A stretch of 64,000 nt of DNA, from contig NZ_BCQT01000015.1 of assembly GCF_001552215.1 (NCBI RefSeq), positions 124,001 to 188,000 of the forward strand. The letters are read 5' to 3'. The notes under the pieces are model-generated. The model saw nothing but the letters and a program-made list of their open reading frames with translations, did not search any database and was not told where the DNA came from. Below are positions 26,100 through 33,747 of this stretch, piece after piece. The translations under genes were made by a program, and so were the position numbers. The stretch comes from Actinomadura macra NBRC 14102. GTDB taxonomy: Bacteria; Actinomycetota; Actinomycetes; Streptosporangiales; Streptosporangiaceae. Position 1 is the first letter of the stretch. Every line of letters starts with the position of its first letter.

Positions 26100-26779
26100 C
26101 GCGCCACCGCCATCCGCTTGTGCAGCCATCCGAAGAAGAACCCGGTGGGCAGCGTGAGGATCATGAAGCCGACGGCCACGCCGATGAACAGCGGGAGGGC
26201 CCCGCTGGTGAACGAGGGCAGGTCGAGAAGGTCCTTCGTGACCGCCGCGGCCTCGGTGTAGCTCGCGGCCGAGGCCACCGTCGTGTTCTTGATCATCGCG
26301 ATCAGCACGCTGCCCAGCGGTGCGATGACCGCGCGGAACGCCTGCGGCAGGATCACGATGCGCAGCGACTGGCTGAAGGTCAGCCCGATCGAGCGCGCCG
26401 CCTCGGCCTGCCCCAGCGGCACCGTGTTGATGCCCGCGCGCAGCGACTCGCAGACGAACGCGGCGGTGTACCCGGACAGGCCGAGCACCGCCCACCAGTA
26501 GTAGGTGGTCGACGGGCTATCGGAGAACTTCAGCGCCAGGACGTCGTTGAGACCGAGGCTGCACATCAGCAGCACCAGGGTCAGAGGCGTGTTGCGCACG
26601 AGGTTGATGTAGGTGGTGCCGACGACGCGCAGCAGCGGGACCGGGGCGACCCGGAAGCTCACCAGGACCGTGCCGATCAGCAGGGAGAACACGGCCGAGA
26701 GCGCGGCGAGCCGTATCGTCGCCCAGAATCCGTCGAGGACCTGGTCGATGTTGTCGAAGAACGGGCCGAAGTCAAACAT
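26096..26779 (-). CDS. gluC: Glutamate-type amino acid ABC permease GluC
   Basis: Inner-membrane permease of 227 residues (HisM family), partner of GluD. The motif RAGINTVPLGQAEAARSIGLTF is the ATPase-docking EAA loop and LVRNTPLTLVLLM is the usual signature of polar amino-acid permeases. I start at the ATG at 26779 (MFDFGPFFDN), which matches the family N-terminus; an in-frame start at 26818 would add 13 residues without better support. About 100 bp separate it from gluB. Confidence 0.93.
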   Translation of the reverse strand: MFDFGPFFDNIDQVLDGFWATIRLAALSAVFSLLIGTVLVSFRVAPVPLLRVVGTTYINLVRNTPLTLVLLMCSLGLNDVLALKFSDSPSTTYYWWAVLGLSGYTAAFVCESLRAGINTVPLGQAEAARSIGLTFSQSLRIVILPQAFRAVIAPLGSVLIAMIKNTTVASAASYTEAAAVTKDLLDLPSFTSGALPLFIGVAVGFMILTLPTGFFFGWLHKRMAVAR

Positions 26780-26883
26780 TGAATAGCTGTTCCATGGCGT
26801 TCCAGAGGGTCGTGCCATGTCGGCGCGTCCGGGAAGGCGTTGGCCTCCCCGGGACGCACCGGCGTGACGGGCTCAGCCTCGGA

Positions 26884-27753
26884 TCAGGCACAACCTTCCA
26901 TCTGCGGGACGGTCGTGACGAGCTTCAGCCCCGTGCCCGAGAAGTGCTTGTCCAGCAGGGTCTTGGCGGTGCCGTCGGAGTACATCTGCGTGACGGCGGT
27001 ATTGACGGCCTCGCAGGTCTCCTTGTCGCCCTTCTTGATGCCGATGCCGTACTTCTCGTCGGTGAAGGGCGCGTTGATGACCTTGAACTTGCCCTTCTGC
27101 TGGTTGGCGAAGCCGGCCAGGATCAGGTCGTCGGTGCTGACCGCGTCCAGGGCGCCCGCTTGGAGCTTGGCGGCGCAGTCGGAATAGCTGCTGGCCTCGA
27201 CGAGGGTGACGCCCTTGATGTTGAGCTTGCCGTCCGGGGGGCCCTCGGTGATGCGGCGGAAGGAGTTGGACCCGGCCGCCTTGCACAGCTTCTTGCCCTT
27301 GAGCTCCTCGGGCTTCTTGATGGAGGTGTTGCTGGCCTGCACCATCGTGTCCTGGTGCGCGACGTAGTACGGGCCGCCGAAGGTGACCTGGGCCTTGCGG
27401 GCCTCGGTGATGGAGTACGTCGCGAAGACGAGGTCGACCTGGCCGCCGCCCAGGAACGACTCGCGGTTCGCCGACGTCGTCTCCTTGAACGTGATGCCGC
27501 TCTCGGGCACGCCCAGCTTCTGGGCAACGTACTTGGCGACGTCCACGTCGAAACCGTCGTATGAGCCGTCCGGCTTCTTCAGGCCCAGTGCGGGCTGGTC
27601 GAACTTGATGCCGATGGTCAGCTTCTTGTCGTCCTTGGCCTTCTGGACGACGGACTTGGCCTCGGTCTTCTCCTTGTCGCTGCCACAAGCGCTGAGCGCC
27701 AGGGACAGCGCCATCCCCGCGCCGATGAAGGCGCCGATACGACGTGCTCGCAT
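26884..27753 (-). CDS. gluB: Glutamate-binding lipoprotein GluB
   Basis: Extracellular binding protein of 289 residues (SBP_bac_3). The signal peptide ends in the lipobox LSAC (residues 20-23), followed by a Lys/Glu-rich linker. The mature domain shows TIGIKFDQPALGLKKPDGSYDGFDVDVAKY, the class signature of polar amino-acid binding proteins, and the ligand segment FATYSITEARKAQVTFGGPYY. It is placed between the ATPase and permease genes of the glu operon. Substrate specificity (glutamate) is inferred from the conserved gluABCD gene order. Confidence 0.92.
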   Translation of the reverse strand: MRARRIGAFIGAGMALSLALSACGSDKEKTEAKSVVQKAKDDKKLTIGIKFDQPALGLKKPDGSYDGFDVDVAKYVAQKLGVPESGITFKETTSANRESFLGGGQVDLVFATYSITEARKAQVTFGGPYYVAHQDTMVQASNTSIKKPEELKGKKLCKAAGSNSFRRITEGPPDGKLNIKGVTLVEASSYSDCAAKLQAGALDAVSTDDLILAGFANQQKGKFKVINAPFTDEKYGIGIKKGDKETCEAVNTAVTQMYSDGTAKTLLDKHFSGTGLKLVTTVPQMEGCA

Positions 27754-27797
27754 GCTCTCGTCTACCTCTGCTCTTGTGTGACGTCGGGCGGAAGGGT

Positions 27798-28616
27798 TCA
27801 GTGCGTGAGGATCTTGGAAAGGAAGTCCTTCGCGCGGTCCGTACGCGCGTTGGTGAAGAACTCGTCGGGCGTGTTCTCTTCCACGATCTGGCCGTCCGCC
27901 ATGAACACGACCTTCTGCGCGGCCCTGCGGGCGAAGCCCATCTCATGGGTGACCACGATCATCGTCATACCGTCTCTGGCGAGTCCGGTCATGACGTCCA
28001 GGACCTCGTTGACCATCTCCGGGTCGAGAGCCGACGTAGGCTCGTCGAACAGCATCACCTTGGGCTTCATGGCGAGGGAACGCGCGATCGCGGCGCGCTG
28101 CTGCTGCCCGCCGGAGAGCTGGGCGGGGTACTTCTGGGCCTGGTTGGCGATGCCCACCCGGTCCAGCAGTTCCAGCGCGTGCTTCTCTGACTCCTGCTTG
28201 CCCTGTTTGCGGACCTTGATGGGTCCGAGCGTGACGTTCTCCAGGATCGTCTTGTGTGCGAACAGGTTGAACGACTGGAACACCATGCCGACATCGGCGC
28301 GCAGCTTCGCCAGGTCCTTGCCTTCCTTGGGCAGCTCCTTGCCGTCCACGCGGATCGTGCCGCCGTCGATGGGCTCCAGGCGGTTGATCGATCGGCACAG
28401 GGTCGACTTGCCGCCGCCGGACGGCCCGATGACGACGACGACCTCACCGCGGTCCACGGTGAGGTTGATGTCCTTGAGGACGTGCAGCTCGCCGAAGTGC
28501 TTGTCGACGTGCTCGACCACGACGAGGGGCCCGGCGCCCGCGGTGGCCTGCTCCGGGACGGAGTCGTCCGGCCCGCCGCCCTTGGAGAGGTCGGGCCCGC
28601 CTTCGCTGCCTGTCAT
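27798..28616 (-). CDS. gluA: Glutamate-type ABC transporter ATPase GluA
   Basis: ATP-hydrolysing subunit of 272 residues. Walker A GPSGGGKST (about residue 70), Q-loop MVFQSFNLF, signature LSGGQQQR, Walker B VMLFDEPTSALDPE and the switch histidine VVTHEMGF are intact. I start at the ATG at 28616; a hydrophilic Gly/Pro-rich extension of about 30 residues precedes the ATPase core. It is the first gene of the leftward glu operon and is divergent from miaB. Confidence 0.95.
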   Translation of the reverse strand: MTGSEGGPDLSKGGGPDDSVPEQATAGAGPLVVVEHVDKHFGELHVLKDINLTVDRGEVVVVIGPSGGGKSTLCRSINRLEPIDGGTIRVDGKELPKEGKDLAKLRADVGMVFQSFNLFAHKTILENVTLGPIKVRKQGKQESEKHALELLDRVGIANQAQKYPAQLSGGQQQRAAIARSLAMKPKVMLFDEPTSALDPEMVNEVLDVMTGLARDGMTMIVVTHEMGFARRAAQKVVFMADGQIVEENTPDEFFTNARTDRAKDFLSKILTH

Positions 28617-28668
28617 GCGCTCGGACTTTACGTCATCCGTGCTGACGGCAAGACTCCGGGCGGTACCG

Positions 28669-28688
28669 ATACGATCACGAAAACGTAT
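28669..28688. promoter_or_regulatory. Inverted repeat in the gluA-miaB divergent promoter region
   Basis: ATACG (28669-28673) and CGTAT (28684-28688) form a short inverted repeat around the AT-rich ATCACGAAAA, about 55 bp upstream of gluA. It is the most AT-rich spot in the 212-bp gap and may be an operator or promoter element. No regulator is identified. Confidence 0.3.
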
Positions 28689-28828
28689 GTTGGCGGGCGT
28701 CCTCGCAGGTTGGCGGGCCATGGCCGGAACGGGCCGGACACGGCGCCTCCGCCGATTCGTGACCCGCCGGTAACCCTTTGGTGATCATGCTCGGCGACCC
28801 GGGCCGGCGCGTACCCTTGATGACTGTC

Positions 28829-30403
28829 ATGAGTACGCCTTTGGAGATGGGCCCCCGCACGTACGAGATCCGTACCTACGGGTGCCAGATGAACGTCCAC
28901 GACTCTGAGCGGCTGTCCGGGCTCCTGGAGTCGGCCGGGTACGTCCGCGCGGAGAACGCCGAACCCGATGTCGTGGTGTTCAACACCTGCGCCGTCAGGG
29001 AGAACGCCGACAACCGCTTGTACGGCAACCTGGGACATCTGCGACCCGTCAAGGACGGGCGCCCCGGTATGCAGATCGCCGTTGGCGGCTGCCTTGCGCA
29101 GAAGGACCGCGACAGCATCGTCAAGCGGGCGCCGTGGGTGGACGTGGTGTTCGGTACGCACAACATCGGTTCATTGCCCGCCCTGCTAGAGCGCTCTCGT
29201 GTGCGGGAGGAAGCGCAGGTTGAGATCGAAGAGTCCCTGGTGACCTTCCCCTCGACGCTGCCCAGCCGGCGGGAGTCGCCCTACGCGGCGTGGGTGTCCA
29301 TCTCGGTCGGATGTAACAACACCTGCACGTTCTGCATCGTCCCGTCGCTGCGCGGCAAGGAGAAGGACCGCCGCCCCGGTGAGATCCTCGCCGAGGTCGA
29401 GGCGCTGGTGGGCGAGGGCGTGCTCGAGGTCACCCTGCTCGGTCAGAACGTCAACGCGTACGGCTCGGGCTTCGGTGCTCTTTCCGCGGCGCCCGAGGAC
29501 GTCCGTGCGATGACGGCCGGCGGCCAGTCGGCCTTCGCTGGACTGCTGCGCGCGTGCGGCAGCGTCGAGGGACTGGAACGCGTCCGGTTCACCTCGCCGC
29601 ACCCCAAGGACTTCACCGACGACGTCATCGAGGCCATGGCGGAGACGCCGAACGTGATGCCGTCCCTGCACATGCCCTTGCAGTCGGGCTCCGACGCGGT
29701 GCTGCGCGCGATGCGCCGCTCGTACCGGCAGGAGCGCTACCTCGGCATCATCGAGAAGGTGCGGGCAGAGATCCCCGACGCGGCGATCACGACCGACATC
29801 ATCGTGGGCTTCCCCGGCGAGACCGAGGCGGACTTCGAGCAGACCCTGCACGTCGTGCGTGAGGCCCGGTTCTCGTCCGCGTTCACCTTCCAGTACTCCA
29901 AGCGCCCGGGAACTCCGGCCGCGACCATGGACGGCCAACTGCCCAAGGAGATCGTCCAGGAACGGTACGAGCGGCTTGTCGCCCTCCAGGAGGAGGTCTC
30001 CTGGGCGGAGAACAAGAAACAGCTCGGGAGGACCCTCGAAGTGCTCGTGGCCGAAGGAGAGGGCCGCAAGGACGACGCGACCCGCCGACTGTCGGGACGT
30101 GCGGCGGACAACCGTCTCGTCCACTTCAAGGCGCCGGAGGAGCCGGTCAGGCCGGGTGACATGGTCACGGTCGAGGTCACCTACGCCGCCCCGCATCATC
30201 TGGTCGCAGACAAGCCCGTGCGGGACATCCGCCGTACCCGCGCCGGCGACGCGTGGGAGGCACGCCAGGCGAAGCCGGACGAGAGCGCCGGGGGCGCCAG
30301 GCAGAAGGGTGTTTCGCTCGGGATGCCTTCCATCGGACGTCCGGCCTCGCCTGTGACGATGTCGTCCGACACGGCCGCGTCGGGCTGCGCAGCCTGCCCC
30401 TGA
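28829..30403 (+). CDS. miaB: tRNA-2-methylthio-N6-dimethylallyladenosine synthase MiaB
   Basis: Radical-SAM methylthiotransferase of 524 residues that converts i6A37 of tRNA to ms2i6A37. The auxiliary cluster cysteines are Cys19 (YGCQMN), Cys54 (NTCAVR) and Cys88 (GGCLAQ); the radical-SAM cluster is CNNTCTFC (162, 166, 169). A C-terminal TRAM domain (about 370-445) follows. The C-terminal 60 residues are an unconserved Gly/Ala/Ser-rich extension ending SGCAACP, with a CxxC. An in-frame ATG at 28820 is an alternative start. The gene shares a pathway with miaA, 1.2 kb downstream on the same strand. Confidence 0.96.
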   Translation: MSTPLEMGPRTYEIRTYGCQMNVHDSERLSGLLESAGYVRAENAEPDVVVFNTCAVRENADNRLYGNLGHLRPVKDGRPGMQIAVGGCLAQKDRDSIVKRAPWVDVVFGTHNIGSLPALLERSRVREEAQVEIEESLVTFPSTLPSRRESPYAAWVSISVGCNNTCTFCIVPSLRGKEKDRRPGEILAEVEALVGEGVLEVTLLGQNVNAYGSGFGALSAAPEDVRAMTAGGQSAFAGLLRACGSVEGLERVRFTSPHPKDFTDDVIEAMAETPNVMPSLHMPLQSGSDAVLRAMRRSYRQERYLGIIEKVRAEIPDAAITTDIIVGFPGETEADFEQTLHVVREARFSSAFTFQYSKRPGTPAATMDGQLPKEIVQERYERLVALQEEVSWAENKKQLGRTLEVLVAEGEGRKDDATRRLSGRAADNRLVHFKAPEEPVRPGDMVTVEVTYAAPHHLVADKPVRDIRRTRAGDAWEARQAKPDESAGGARQKGVSLGMPSIGRPASPVTMSSDTAASGCAACP

Positions 30404-30455
30404 ACTCCGGCATGATCGGAGGCACCCGCCACGGGCCCGCCCTGAAGGAGGCAGC

Positions 30456-31301
30456 ATGCTGATCTCGGCGGCGGTATGCCCGCACCCACCCGCCCTCGTG
30501 CCCGCTCTTGCCGGGGAGGCTGCGCCGGAACTGGACGGTGTGCGCGCCGCATGCGACGAAGCCATCCGTCGTCTTGGTGTCGCCTACACGGATGTGACCG
30601 TCAGGCCCCCGAGGCTGCGCGCTTCCACTGTGGACGCTCTCATCGTCGTCGGCGGAGCTCCGGAAACGCGTGCCTACGGGCCGGACGCGTTCGCGACGCT
30701 TCGTCCGTACGGCCTCGACTGGACGAGTCCAGTCAGCGCTACGGTGACCGCCACAGAGGCCCTGCCGCTCTCGCTGACGATCGGGCATTGGCTTCTACAG
30801 CGACAGGATGCCGACGCAGGCTCCCTCTACCAGGCGGTGGGATTCGACAATTCGCCTGAGGAATGCCTAAGACTTGGCCAGGGACTCGCTGACTCGGCTG
30901 AGCGGGTCGCCCTGCTGGTCATGGGCGACGGTTCGGCATGCCGCTCCGAGAAGGCTCCCGGTTACCTGGACGAGCGCGCTCGCCCTTATGACGAGGCCGT
31001 TGCGCGTGCTCTCGCCGACGCCGACGCCGACGCCCTGGCCAAGCTGGATACGGGGATGTCCCGGGAACTCCAGGTGGCCGGGCGCGCGGCGTGGCAGGTC
31101 CTCGCCGGCGCAGCGGGGGCCGCGGACGGCCCTCAGATCGCCCGTGGCGCCTGGACCGGCGTGGGTGGCGTCCAGGGTGCCGGCGGCCTCACCGCCGGTC
31201 TGCTCGCCGAAGAGGCGCCGTACGGCGTGGGCTATCTCGTCGCGAGCTGGACGCGGACCGTCCGCGCCCTCACCGCGGGGCCGGCCGAGGACGCGAGCTA
31301 G
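30456..31301 (+). CDS. Class III extradiol dioxygenase-like protein
   Basis: Protein of 281 residues with the fold of class III extradiol ring-cleavage dioxygenases (LigB/MEMO superfamily). It begins LISAAVCPHPPALVPAL, containing the family's N-terminal histidine, and has VVGGAPETRAYG and VALLVMGDGSACRSEKAPGYLDERARPYDEAVARAL further on. Orthologues sit between miaB and miaA in many actinobacteria, with no demonstrated function; an iron-dependent oxygenase activity is not established. The ribosome site AAGGAGG is excellent. Its stop codon overlaps the stop of a convergent antitoxin-like gene by four bases. Confidence 0.82.
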   Translation: MLISAAVCPHPPALVPALAGEAAPELDGVRAACDEAIRRLGVAYTDVTVRPPRLRASTVDALIVVGGAPETRAYGPDAFATLRPYGLDWTSPVSATVTATEALPLSLTIGHWLLQRQDADAGSLYQAVGFDNSPEECLRLGQGLADSAERVALLVMGDGSACRSEKAPGYLDERARPYDEAVARALADADADALAKLDTGMSRELQVAGRAAWQVLAGAAGAADGPQIARGAWTGVGGVQGAGGLTAGLLAEEAPYGVGYLVASWTRTVRALTAGPAEDAS

Positions 31302-31528
31302 GAGGGCTGCCCGCCGCCCGGCGTGCCGTCGCCGTGCGTGCCGCCGGTCTGGCCGCCCTCACCGCCCCTGTCGATGTAGTCGCCGGCCTTGTCCTGGGCC
31401 TTGTCGACCTTGTCGGCGTGCTTGCCGCCGGTCTTCCGGTCGATCATGTCCCCGCTCTTGTCCACGGTGTTCCTGGCCTTGTCGGGGTGCTGGCCGAGCA
31501 TCTGCTTGACCTTGTCGACGATGGACAT
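31298..31528 (-). CDS. Antitoxin-like small protein (Rv0909/MT0933 type)
   Basis: Hydrophilic protein of 76 residues. It starts MSIVDKVKQMLGQHPDKA and contains DRKTGGKHADKVDKAQDKAGDY, which matches the MT0933-type antitoxin family, then ends in a Gly-rich tail. In mycobacteria such a protein (Rv0909) pairs with a toxin Rv0910. No toxin gene is adjacent here, so it may be a stand-alone paralogue with another role. GGGGGGAG precedes the ATG. It sits on the opposite strand between the dioxygenase-like gene and miaA. Confidence 0.75.
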   Translation of the reverse strand: MSIVDKVKQMLGQHPDKARNTVDKSGDMIDRKTGGKHADKVDKAQDKAGDYIDRGGEGGQTGGTHGDGTPGGGQPS

Positions 31529-31627
31529 TCGTTCTCCCCCCGGATCCCTCGTCTCGACGGCGCCGCGCGACCTCGCACGACACCCGTACAACCCGGCTAT
31601 ACCCGTTCTGTTGCCACAATTAAGCCT

Positions 31628-32533
31628 GTGACCTCTCCAGATGTGATCGCGGTCGTCGGGCCGACCGCCGCCGGCAAGTCCGACCTCGCCGTGGAACTGG
31701 CCCTGCGCGTTGGCGGTGAGGCGGTCAACGCCGACTCGATGCAGCTGTATCGCGGCATGGACATCGGCACCGCCAAGCTCGCCCCGGACGAGATGCGCGG
31801 TGTCGCGCACCATCTCCTGGACATCTGGGACGTGACCGTGACGGCGAGCGTCGCCGAGTATCAGCGGCTCAGCGCTGACGCGATCGCCGAGATACGTGCG
31901 CGAAGCCGAATGCCGGTGCTGGTAGGCGGATCGGGGCTGTACGTGCGGGCCGCCCTTGACCGACTGGAGTTTCCCGGCACGGACCCGGATGTCCGCGCGC
32001 GCTTGGAGACCGAACTAGCTGAAGTGGGGTCTGACGTCCTGCACGAGCGGTTGTGTGCGCTCGACCCGGCGGCGGCAGAGGCGATCCTGCCCAGCAACGG
32101 TCGCCGCATAGTCCGCGCCCTGGAAGTGATCGAGATCTCTGGTCGCCGGTTCAGCGCCACCTTGCCCGCGCACGACTACCGCTACGAGACGGTCGTGCAG
32201 ATAGGGCTGGAAGTGCCGCGTGACGAACTGGACGAGCGGATCGGCCTGCGGGTGGAGCGCATGTGGGAGGCGGGTCTGGTCGACGAGGTCCGGGACCTGG
32301 AGAAGAAGGGGCTGAGGGACGGCTTGACCGCCGGACGCGCCCTCGGGTACGCGCAGGTCCTCACGTTCCTCGCGGGGGAGTGCAGTGAGGAACAGGCCAA
32401 GGCGGAGACCGTACGGACGACCCGCCGCTTCGCCCGGCGGCAGGAATCCTGGTTCCGCCGCGACCCGCGTGTCCACTGGCTGCCCTATGACGCCCCTGAT
32501 CTGGCGGAGCGCGCGCTCGCCCTCGTCAGGTGA
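31628..32533 (+). CDS. miaA: tRNA dimethylallyltransferase MiaA
   Basis: Transfers the dimethylallyl group to A37 of tRNAs reading UNN codons, the step before MiaB. The protein has 301 residues. The P-loop is GPTAAGKS (11-18), followed by the catalytic Asp in VNADSMQLYRGMDIGTAK and the conserved VGGSGLYVRA and RFARRQESWFRRDPRVHW. The start is GTG, chosen because the P-loop begins 10 residues later as in the family; no clear ribosome site is seen. It is 30 bp upstream of dapF on the same strand. Confidence 0.96.
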   Translation: MTSPDVIAVVGPTAAGKSDLAVELALRVGGEAVNADSMQLYRGMDIGTAKLAPDEMRGVAHHLLDIWDVTVTASVAEYQRLSADAIAEIRARSRMPVLVGGSGLYVRAALDRLEFPGTDPDVRARLETELAEVGSDVLHERLCALDPAAAEAILPSNGRRIVRALEVIEISGRRFSATLPAHDYRYETVVQIGLEVPRDELDERIGLRVERMWEAGLVDEVRDLEKKGLRDGLTAGRALGYAQVLTFLAGECSEEQAKAETVRTTRRFARRQESWFRRDPRVHWLPYDAPDLAERALALVR

Positions 32534-32563
32534 GGTGTCAGAGGGAGGCAATACGATCGAAGG

Positions 32564-33385
32564 ATGCGGTTTGTTAAGGGGCATGGCACCGAGAACGACT
32601 TCGTGATCCTGCCCGACTTCGACGGAACCCTGGAACTCACGCCGGAGACTGTGGCGCGGCTGTGCGATCGGCGGGCCGGGATCGGTGCCGACGGCGTCCT
32701 CCGCGCCGTCCGGACCAAGGCCATGGGCGTCGAGGCGGATGCCGAATGGTTCATGGACTACCGCAACGCCGATGGCAGCATCGCCGAGATGTGCGGTAAC
32801 GGGGCGCGCGTGTTCGCGCGCTACCTGGTGGACGCTGGGCTGGCCGCCCCCGGTGAGTGGAACGTGGCGACCCGGGCGGGGCTGCGGGGCGTGACGCTGG
32901 GCCCGTCCGGCGACGTGACCGTGGATATGGGGCCACCCCAAGTACTCGGTTTGGGCGAGGCATCCATCGCGGGTGATGTGTTCCAAGGCCGGCGTGTTTC
33001 TGTGGGGAACCCCCACCTGGCCTGCGCCGTGGACGGTCCGGTGACGGCGCTCGACCTGTCGCGCGCCCCCGGTTTCGATACGGCGGTCTTCCCGGACGGT
33101 GTGAACGTTGAGTTCTATCGAACCATCGGTGAGCGGCATGTTGAGATGCGCGTGTACGAGCGCGGCTCCGGCGAGACGCGGTCCTGTGGCACCGGGACGG
33201 TGGCTGTTGCCGCCGCAGCCGCGGCAGAGGCCGACGATTCGTCTGATCTCGCCTGGTCCAAGGGGGAGTGGACGGTGGACGTACCGGGCGGGCGTGTCAC
33301 CGTGATCCTCGATGGCGAGACCAGTCTCTTGAGAGGGCCCGCGGTACTGGTGGCCGAGGGTGAGACTCGTCCCGGCTGGCTTTGA
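32564..33385 (+). CDS. dapF: Diaminopimelate epimerase DapF
   Basis: Converts LL- to meso-diaminopimelate for peptidoglycan and lysine synthesis, 273 residues. Both catalytic cysteines are present: Cys77 in MCGNGAR and Cys208 in SCGTGT. The family signature RNADGSIAEMCGNGAR and VGNPHL are intact. GGGAGG lies upstream of the ATG. In most relatives hflX follows soon after; here about 17 kb of other genes intervene. Confidence 0.97.
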   Translation: MRFVKGHGTENDFVILPDFDGTLELTPETVARLCDRRAGIGADGVLRAVRTKAMGVEADAEWFMDYRNADGSIAEMCGNGARVFARYLVDAGLAAPGEWNVATRAGLRGVTLGPSGDVTVDMGPPQVLGLGEASIAGDVFQGRRVSVGNPHLACAVDGPVTALDLSRAPGFDTAVFPDGVNVEFYRTIGERHVEMRVYERGSGETRSCGTGTVAVAAAAAAEADDSSDLAWSKGEWTVDVPGGRVTVILDGETSLLRGPAVLVAEGETRPGWL

Positions 33386-33747
33386 CAGGCCCCTGACATG
33401 TACCTGACAAACCCTGCCCGACCAGGGATTTCAACCGCCTAGGGGTGGTCCCGGATCGAACAGGACAGTTGTCCCTCTCCAACGGGACCCGAACGGGATA
33501 ACTTTCTTCTTGCACACCCTCTGGTGAATGGCCCGTATGGACCGGGATGGGAGCCCCGGCGCCGTACGGAGCCCGAGGGCCGGTGGCGACCTTCTTGGCG
33601 GGGGGCGGTCACCGGCCCTCCCACCGGGTGGCCCCCGGTGAGTCGCCCCGGGCGCGCGATCCACCTTCAAACAGCGTGGTTTTCAACCAGCGCGATCAGA
33701 CACAACTGATCAGCACCATCGACTCGTTCGTGGCGAGCGAGGGGTCG
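33386..33747. other. Gene-free stretch after dapF, with hairpins
   Basis: 362 bp between converging dapF and histidine-kinase genes without a convincing gene. It holds a long imperfect hairpin (33602-33615 with 33635-33649, with an inner CCACC/GGTGG stem) and a smaller perfect one, GATCAG/CTGATC with a 6-nt loop (33694-33711). Both probably terminate transcription. TTGACA occurs right after the dapF stop (33383-33388) but has no gene to serve. Confidence 0.45.

Noticed and set aside
28617..28828. Possible tRNA or riboswitch upstream of miaB
   Set aside because: No cloverleaf arms, TTC loop or known riboswitch core; only a short inverted repeat.
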